From: Hydrogenophaga taeniospiralis | Lineage (GTDB): Bacteria; Pseudomonadota; Gammaproteobacteria; Burkholderiales; Burkholderiaceae_C | Assembly (NCBI RefSeq): GCF_020510445.1 | Contig: NZ_JAHBAG010000001.1 | Coordinates: 472,501 to 536,500, forward strand | Length of the DNA stretch: 64,000 nucleotides | Direction of reading: 5' to 3' | Shown here: positions 59,271-64,000 of the stretch, piece after piece | Layout: the number at the start of each line of letters is the position of its first letter | Numbering within the stretch: position 1 is the stretch's first letter | Program-made: the position numbers and the translations under genes | Notes under the pieces: generated by a model | The model's input: the letters and a program-made list of their open reading frames with translations, nothing else | Databases searched by the model: none | Told to the model about the DNA's origin: nothing

Positions 59271-60092
59271 TCAAGCCAACGACTTTCGAAACCGGTTGAG
59301 CTCCTGCACCGTCTTGAAGCTCTGCTCCATCAGCAGGCTCATGTTGTGCAGGATGCGCTCGACCACGCGGTTTTCCCACACCGCGTCGAAATCGATCTGC
59401 TTGTCCAACCAGTGTTCGAGCCACTCGGGGTTGGGCAGGCGGCTCTGGATGGTGTCCTTGGGGAACAGCGCCTTGTTCACGTGCAGGTTGGTCGGGTGCA
59501 GGGCCTGCGCGGTGCGCCGCGCGCTGGCCATGAGCACGCCCACCTTGGCGAACGCAGCGCGCGCCTCGTCGCCGAAGTTGCCGATGGCGCGCTTCATGTA
59601 GCGCAGGTAGGCGCCGCCGTGGCGCGCTTCGTCCTGGCTCAGGGTGGCGTAGATTTTCTTGATCACGGGCTCGGTGTGCCACTCGCTGGCGCGGCGGTAC
59701 CAGTGGTTGAGGCGGATTTCGCCGCAGAAGTGCAGCATCAGCGTCTCCAGCGGCGGGGCCGGATCGAACTCGAAGCGGATGTCGTGCAGTTCCTGCTCGG
59801 TGGGCACGAGCTCGGGCCGGAAACGGCGCAGGTATTCCATCAGCACCAGCGCGTGTTTCTGCTCTTCGAAGAACCAGATCGACATGAAGGCCGAGAAGTC
59901 GGAGTCGTCGCGGTTGTCGCGCAGGAACATCTCGGTGGCCGGCAGCGCCGCCCATTCGGTGATGGCGTTCATCTTGATGGTCTGGGCCTGCTCGTCGCTG
60001 AGCGCGCCGGCCTGGAAGGTTTCCCAGGGAATGTCTTTGCCCATGTCCCAGCGGACGGACTCCAGCTGCTTGAAGAGTTCGGGGTAAAGCAT
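59271..60092 (-). CDS. ferritin-like diiron protein
   Basis: Helical protein of 273 residues with two E-x-x-H diiron motifs: EEQKHALVLMEYLRRF near residue 75 and SQDEARHGGAYLRYM near 150. Earlier and middle Glu residues (AALPATEMFLRDN, FCGEIRLNHW) complete the cluster. It resembles acyl-ACP desaturase-like ferritins of unknown substrate, common in Burkholderiales. ATG 60092 has a GAGGA site upstream; MPPRTR before it is an unlikely extension. It diverges from a fatty-acid-modification operon across a 503-bp gap, so a role in lipid oxidation is possible. Confidence 0.85.
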   Translation of the reverse strand: MLYPELFKQLESVRWDMGKDIPWETFQAGALSDEQAQTIKMNAITEWAALPATEMFLRDNRDDSDFSAFMSIWFFEEQKHALVLMEYLRRFRPELVPTEQELHDIRFEFDPAPPLETLMLHFCGEIRLNHWYRRASEWHTEPVIKKIYATLSQDEARHGGAYLRYMKRAIGNFGDEARAAFAKVGVLMASARRTAQALHPTNLHVNKALFPKDTIQSRLPNPEWLEHWLDKQIDFDAVWENRVVERILHNMSLLMEQSFKTVQELNRFRKSLA

Positions 60093-60595
60093 GCGCGTCC
60101 TCGGTGGCAAAAAACCAGTTTACGGCCCGCACATGGCCGTTGTTTGACAAAGCAGCGGGCCTTAAATGGGTATCGGCCGCACCCGGGGCGGGGCCCCTGC
60201 CCAGGTCGTGTCCACACCGGCCGCCCCCCGCGGCCAGGGGATAACCCTGCGTGGTTCAGGGATACAAAGAAGATTGCATCGACTAAAAAGATACCAATCA
60301 GTCACAATAAGACCAAACAGTGTATTTTCAGACCGAAATCTCCACCTCACCACCACCGGACCCGCCCATGCCAACTCAGCCCAGGAACTTTTTCGCATCG
60401 GCACCGCTCCATACACACAAGGCGGCGCTGGAACCCGTGCCGCCCACTGTTTTTGCACTGCGAAGCCTTCCTGCCCCTAGCGGTCTGGCTGCAATCCCGG
60501 AACGTCTTTCCTCCTCCTCCCTCCCTCCCTCATTCGTTTCGGGGCGCTTCGCAGTCTTTTGTCTACCGGCCCACCGGGCCGTGGGGGTCTGAACC
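60093..60595. other. 503-bp divergent intergenic region
   Basis: No convincing gene. An AT-richer stretch at 60240-60340 stands out sharply and holds ATTGCATC and GATACCAAT, a near inverted repeat around 9 bp, which may be a regulatory site. A GGCCGC-CCCCC-GCGGCC hairpin lies at 60219-60235. A pure pyrimidine run lies at 60505-60531. Promoters for both the ferritin-like gene and the FAD-oxidoreductase operon should be here. Confidence 0.5.
60505..60531 (+). other. 27-nt polypyrimidine tract
   Basis: Only C and T on the plus strand from 60505 to 60531, with CTC and CTCC repeats. Such tracts can adopt triplex DNA or bind Rho-like factors in RNA; its position 65 bp before the FAD-oxidoreductase start is noted, function unknown. 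Confidence 0.5.
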
Positions 60596-62035
60596 ATGCA
60601 TTCAGACCCCCGCTTTCAGCCCATGGGCGGCACCCGCCCGCCTCGCCGTGTGGCCATCGTCGGCTCCGGCATCTCGGGCCTGGCCGCCGCGCACACCCTG
60701 GCCGGTCTGGCCGACATCACCCTCTTTGAAGCCGGCGCCCACTTCGGCGGCCACACCCACACGGTGGATGTGACCCTGCCTGACGCGCAGGGCCATCCGA
60801 TCCGCTTCGGCGTGGACACCGGTTTCCTGGTGCTCAACGAGCGCACCTACCCCAACCTGCTGGCGCTGCTGGCCGCACTGGAGGTGCCGCTGGCGGACTC
60901 CGACATGTCGTTTTCGGTGCAGGCCCCGGGCGCCGGGCCCGACGGCGGTGCGCTGGAGTGGAGCGGCGCCAGCCTGTCCAGCGTGTTTGCCCAGCACCGC
61001 AACCTGCTCAACCCGCGCTTCTGGCGCATGCTGGCCGACATCCTGCGATTCAACCGCATCACCACGCGGCTGGCGCAGCAGGGCCAGGACCTGGGCGAGC
61101 ACAGCCCGCTGCTGCAGCCGCTGGGCGAGTTCCTGCAGGCGCAGGGCTTCTCCCGCGAATTCCGCGACTGGTATTTCCTGCCCATGATGGGCTGCATCTG
61201 GAGCTGCCCGACCGACCAGATGCTGGCCTTTCCGGTGGCCACCATGGTGCGCTTCTGCCACAACCACGGCCTGCTCCAGATCACCCACCGGCCGCGGTGG
61301 CACACGGTGGCCGGCGGCGCGCGGCGCTATGTGGACAAGATCGTGGCCGCCATCCCCGACCGGCGCCTGCACACGCCGGTGCACCAGGTGCTGCGCGACG
61401 CGCAAGGCGTGCGCGTGGTGAGCGAGGGCCGGGTCGAGCGTTTCGACGCCATCGTCATGGCCTGCCACAGCGACCAGGCGCTGGCGATCCTGGGCGCAGC
61501 GGCCAGCCCGGACGAGCGCGCCGTGCTCGGCGCGATCCGCTACCAGCCCAACCGCGCGGTGCTGCACACCGACGCCTCGGTGCTGCCCAAGGCCCCTACC
61601 GCCTGGGCGGCCTGGAACTATGAGCGCGAAGGCCTGGCCACCCAGGCCGGCGAAAGCCCCGACCCACAGGCGCCGTCGGCCCAGGTCTGCCTGCACTACC
61701 TCATCAACCGGCTGCAGCCCCTGCCGGTGGCGCAGCCGGTGCTGGTGTCGCTCAACCCGCGGCGCGCGATCGACCCGGCGCGGGTGATCGGCGAATACGC
61801 CTACGAACACCCGGTGTTCGACCTCGCCGCCCTGCGGGCCCAGGCCCGCCTGGGCGAGCTGCAGGGCCGGCAGCACACCTACTACGCTGGCGCCTGGATG
61901 GGTTATGGCTTCCACGAAGACGGCCTGAAAGCCGGCCTGCACGCGGCGCGTGCGCTGATCGACGCCCACGGCCTGATGCCCACCACCAGCGGCGCGGCCG
62001 CGCGCCACGCGGCCCTGCCCGGGGTGTTCGGATGA
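60596..62035 (+). CDS. FAD-dependent amine-oxidase-like oxidoreductase
   Basis: Flavoprotein of 479 residues with the dinucleotide-binding start RRVAIVGSGISGLAAAHTLA and the GG-doublet region FGGHTHTVDVT. Family-typical blocks follow: GFLVLNERTYPNL, MMGCIWSCP and the C-terminal YYAGAWMGYGFHEDGLKAG. It belongs to the COG2907 group that precedes DUF1365 and cyclopropane synthase genes and is thought to act on fatty acyl chains. ATG 60623 is an alternative start. Its stop overlaps the DUF1365 start by 4 bp. Confidence 0.92.
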   Translation: MHSDPRFQPMGGTRPPRRVAIVGSGISGLAAAHTLAGLADITLFEAGAHFGGHTHTVDVTLPDAQGHPIRFGVDTGFLVLNERTYPNLLALLAALEVPLADSDMSFSVQAPGAGPDGGALEWSGASLSSVFAQHRNLLNPRFWRMLADILRFNRITTRLAQQGQDLGEHSPLLQPLGEFLQAQGFSREFRDWYFLPMMGCIWSCPTDQMLAFPVATMVRFCHNHGLLQITHRPRWHTVAGGARRYVDKIVAAIPDRRLHTPVHQVLRDAQGVRVVSEGRVERFDAIVMACHSDQALAILGAAASPDERAVLGAIRYQPNRAVLHTDASVLPKAPTAWAAWNYEREGLATQAGESPDPQAPSAQVCLHYLINRLQPLPVAQPVLVSLNPRRAIDPARVIGEYAYEHPVFDLAALRAQARLGELQGRQHTYYAGAWMGYGFHEDGLKAGLHAARALIDAHGLMPTTSGAAARHAALPGVFG

Positions 62036-62841
62036 GCACGCCGCCGCCGGTGGCGCAGATCGGTTTCGGCCAGGTGCGCCACACGCGCCTGCGCCCGCGC
62101 CGCCACGCCTTCGCCTACCCCACCCATTTCCTCATGCTGCCGCTGCGCAGCCTGCGCGCCCACGGCGACGGCGAGCTCGCGCGCAACCGGCGCGCGGCGC
62201 TGAGCTTTCACGACGCCGACCACGGCGACGGCGGGCCCGACTGCCTGGCCTGGATCGACGGCCTGCTGCGGCAGCACGGCATCCACGACGCGCTGGGCGA
62301 GGTCTGGCTGCACACCCCCCCGCGCGTGCTGGGCCACAGCTTCAAACCGGTGAGCCTGTGGTACTGCCACCGGCCCGACGGCCGCCTGCGCGCGGTGCTG
62401 GCCGAGGTGAACAACACCTTTGGCGAGCGCCACTGCTACCTGCTGGACAACCCTCGCTATGGCCAGCCCTGCACGGCGGACAAGGTGTTCCACGTCTCGC
62501 CGTTCTGCCCGGTGCGCGGCCAGTACCGCTTCGTCTTCATGCGCAGCCCCGGCCACCCCGGCGCCGGCCCGGCCCGCACCGTGGCGCGCATCGACTACCA
62601 CGACGACGGGGCCGACGCGCCCGCGCTGATCCAGACCAGCGTGAGCGGCGCGCTGCAGGCGCTCAATGCCCGCAGCGTGCGGCGCGCACTCTGGGCCTAC
62701 CCCGCCATGACCTTGGGCGTGATCACCCACATCCACTGGCAGGCGCTGCGCCTGTGGCTCAAACGCACGCCCTTCTTCCGCCAACCGGCCGCGCCGGGCA
62801 CCGCCGTCACCGTGGGCGGGCCCGCCAAGCCGTCCCGCTGA
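62032..62841 (+). CDS. DUF1365 family protein
   Basis: Protein of 269 residues of the DUF1365 family, which always travels with an FAD oxidoreductase and a cyclopropane fatty acid synthase-like methyltransferase. Recognisable segments are GQVRHTRLRPRRHAFAYPTH at the start, LGHSFKPVSLWYCHRPDG, EVNNTFGERHCYLL and the C-terminal YPAMTLGVITHIHWQALRLW. The biochemical role is unknown; such operons have been linked to furan or modified fatty acids and to light or oxidative stress. Coupled by ATGA to the gene before it; the next gene starts 34 bp later. Confidence 0.92.
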   Translation: MSTPPPVAQIGFGQVRHTRLRPRRHAFAYPTHFLMLPLRSLRAHGDGELARNRRAALSFHDADHGDGGPDCLAWIDGLLRQHGIHDALGEVWLHTPPRVLGHSFKPVSLWYCHRPDGRLRAVLAEVNNTFGERHCYLLDNPRYGQPCTADKVFHVSPFCPVRGQYRFVFMRSPGHPGAGPARTVARIDYHDDGADAPALIQTSVSGALQALNARSVRRALWAYPAMTLGVITHIHWQALRLWLKRTPFFRQPAAPGTAVTVGGPAKPSR

Positions 62842-62875
62842 CCCCTTCCCTCCCACCCCGCCCTGGCTGCCCCCC

Positions 62876-64000
62876 ATGAACAGCACCACCGCCCCCCGAC
62901 ACCCCGCCGGTTTCGCCCTGCCGCGCAACGCGCCCGCCACCGCCCGCAGCGCGCTGAAACTGCTGCAGCGCCTGCGCCACGGCAGCCTCACGCTGCAGCT
63001 GCCCGATGGCTCCATGCAACGCTTCGGCGACGCCACCGGGCCGCACGCCAGCCTGCGCCTGGCCAACTGGAAGGTCTGCGCGGCGGCGCTGAGATCGGGC
63101 GACATCGGCTTCGCCGAGAGCTACATCGCGGGCGACTGGCACACACCGAACCTCACCGAGCTGTTGCGCCTGTTCATCGCCAACCGGCGCGAGATCGAGG
63201 ACATGGTCTACGGCTCGTGGCTCGGCCGGCTGGCCCACTGGGTCCAGCACAAGCTCAACCGCAACTCCCGGGCCAACAGCCGCAAGAACATCCACGCCCA
63301 CTACGACCTGGGCAATCCGTTCTACGAACTCTGGCTGGACCCGACCATGAACTACTCGTCGGCCCTGTTCGAAACACCAGAGCAATCCCTGGCGGACGCG
63401 CAGCACGCCAAGGTGCGGCGCGCGCTGCGCATGGCCGGGGTGCAGGCCGGCGACCGCGTGCTGGAGATCGGCTACGGCTGGGGCGCGCTGGCCGAGATGG
63501 CCACCACCGAATTCGGCGCCTCGCTCACCGGCGTGACACTGTCCACCGAGCAGCTGGCGTTCGCGCAACGGCGCATGAAGAAGCTGGGTGTGCCGCTGAT
63601 GACCGACACGCCCGCCGCCGGGCCGCCCCAAGGCGGGCGAGCCCCCGCGGGGGGCAGCGACCCGCGCCAGCGGCGGAGCGTGGGGGGAGCCCCTTCTGCC
63701 GATCTGCGCCTGCAGGACTACCGCGACATCGACGACGGCCCCTACGACGCGATCTGCTCCATCGAAATGGTCGAGGCCGTGGGCCGCGAATACTGGCCGG
63801 GCTACTTCGGCGCGCTGCACCGCCTGCTCAAGCCGGGCGCGCGGGCCTGTGTGCAGAGCATCGTGATCCGCGACGACCTGTTCGAGCGCTACATCGCCGG
63901 CACCGACTTCATCCAGCAGTACATCTTCCCCGGCGGCTGCCTGCCCAGCCCGCGCGAATTCCGCGCCGCCGCGCAGCGCGCCGGTCTGGAGGTGGTGGAC
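62876..64000 (+). CDS. cfa: cyclopropane-fatty-acyl-phospholipid synthase family methyltransferase (partial)
   Basis: SAM-dependent methyltransferase acting on phospholipid acyl chains. The 375 codons seen are cut by the window end. Features are the N-terminal lipid-binding region, the segment NIHAHYDLGNPFYELWLDPT, the SAM motif RVLEIGYGWGALAEMA (with Tyr where Cys is usual), and LQDYRDIDDGPYDAICSIEM. Between VPLMTDTP and DLRLQDYRD an extra stretch of about 30 residues (GPPQGGRAPAGGSDPRQRRS region, residues about 243-275) is coded by a palindromic DNA repeat. It is the third gene of the FAD oxidoreductase-DUF1365 operon. Confidence 0.9.
   Translation, partial: MNSTTAPRHPAGFALPRNAPATARSALKLLQRLRHGSLTLQLPDGSMQRFGDATGPHASLRLANWKVCAAALRSGDIGFAESYIAGDWHTPNLTELLRLFIANRREIEDMVYGSWLGRLAHWVQHKLNRNSRANSRKNIHAHYDLGNPFYELWLDPTMNYSSALFETPEQSLADAQHAKVRRALRMAGVQAGDRVLEIGYGWGALAEMATTEFGASLTGVTLSTEQLAFAQRRMKKLGVPLMTDTPAAGPPQGGRAPAGGSDPRQRRSVGGAPSADLRLQDYRDIDDGPYDAICSIEMVEAVGREYWPGYFGALHRLLKPGARACVQSIVIRDDLFERYIAGTDFIQQYIFPGGCLPSPREFRAAAQRAGLEVVD
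63614..63693. repeat. in-frame palindromic repeat inside cfa
   Basis: The sequence GCCGGGCCGCCCCAAGGCGG, then GCGGGGGGCAGCGACCCGCG, then GCGGAGCGTGGGGGGAGCCC closely matches the reverse complement of the 84-bp unit in glnE. It stays in frame and adds a Gly/Pro/Arg-rich loop to the protein. Confidence 0.85.

Noticed and set aside
60368..60592. Small open frame in the divergent gap before the FAD oxidoreductase
   Set aside because: Low-complexity Pro/Ser/Leu translation, no ribosome site and no helix or motif; likely chance.

Overview
The window is GC-rich DNA from a bacterium, most likely a betaproteobacterium of the Burkholderiales and probably Comamonadaceae (Hydrogenophaga/Acidovorax-like). 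This is inferred from several things: a DUF1631 gene beside secDF and dprA, the yhdP/glnE divergent pair, a fused indolepyruvate oxidoreductase, and GC-rich palindromic repeats of a kind I associate with that family. No rRNA, tRNA, CRISPR array or prophage was seen.

Layout. (1) 1-5 kb holds housekeeping genes: azlC (cut by the window edge), fmt and def on the minus strand, diverging from a LysM protein and dprA. (2) 5-11 kb on the minus strand runs yajC, secD, secF, DUF1631. (3) 11-15.3 kb holds a fused 2-oxoacid:ferredoxin oxidoreductase with a divergent Lrp/AsnC regulator and a palindrome at the regulator's start. (4) 15.5-20.7 kb is a compact operon of six exported proteins. It has two homologous subunit-like proteins, a small conserved-looking exported protein, a PapD-like chaperone candidate, an outer-membrane beta-barrel candidate with a C-terminal SdrD-B-like domain, and a third subunit-like protein. 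A terminator follows the first subunit. It looks like a fibre or surface-layer export system without a canonical usher, and is the best candidate here for an undescribed system. (5) 20.78-21.93 kb is an IS630-family element whose transposase has an open frame but has lost two of the three DDE residues.

(6) 22.2-46.1 kb is a large Wzx/Wzy-type exopolysaccharide locus. It encodes an initiating sugar-phosphate transferase, GDP-L-fucose synthesis (manC, gmd, fcl), a flippase, a GMC oxidoreductase/aldo-keto reductase pair, a polymerase, four glycosyltransferases counting the initiating one, an acyltransferase, an acetyltransferase, a pyruvyl transferase, a nitroreductase-like protein, a GH16-like secreted protein, Wza- and Wzc-type export proteins, a membrane J-domain protein and a PHP-type tyrosine phosphatase. 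Many genes overlap by 4 bp, so the locus is probably translationally coupled. The sequence suggests a fucose-containing, pyruvylated and acetylated polymer.

(7) 46.2-51.2 kb holds mltA, a small membrane protein, a FixJ/FixL-like two-component pair and a nitrilase-family amidase. (8) 51.3-59.2 kb holds yhdP diverging from glnE, followed by a rhomboid-like protease. (9) 59.3-64 kb holds a diiron ferritin-like protein diverging from an operon of FAD oxidoreductase, DUF1365 and cyclopropane fatty acid synthase (cut by the window edge).

Five copies of a GC-rich palindromic repeat lie between genes. A related repeat is inserted in frame inside glnE (as a tandem duplication) and inside cfa, adding about 50 and 30 residues at positions where E. 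coli homologues have none.
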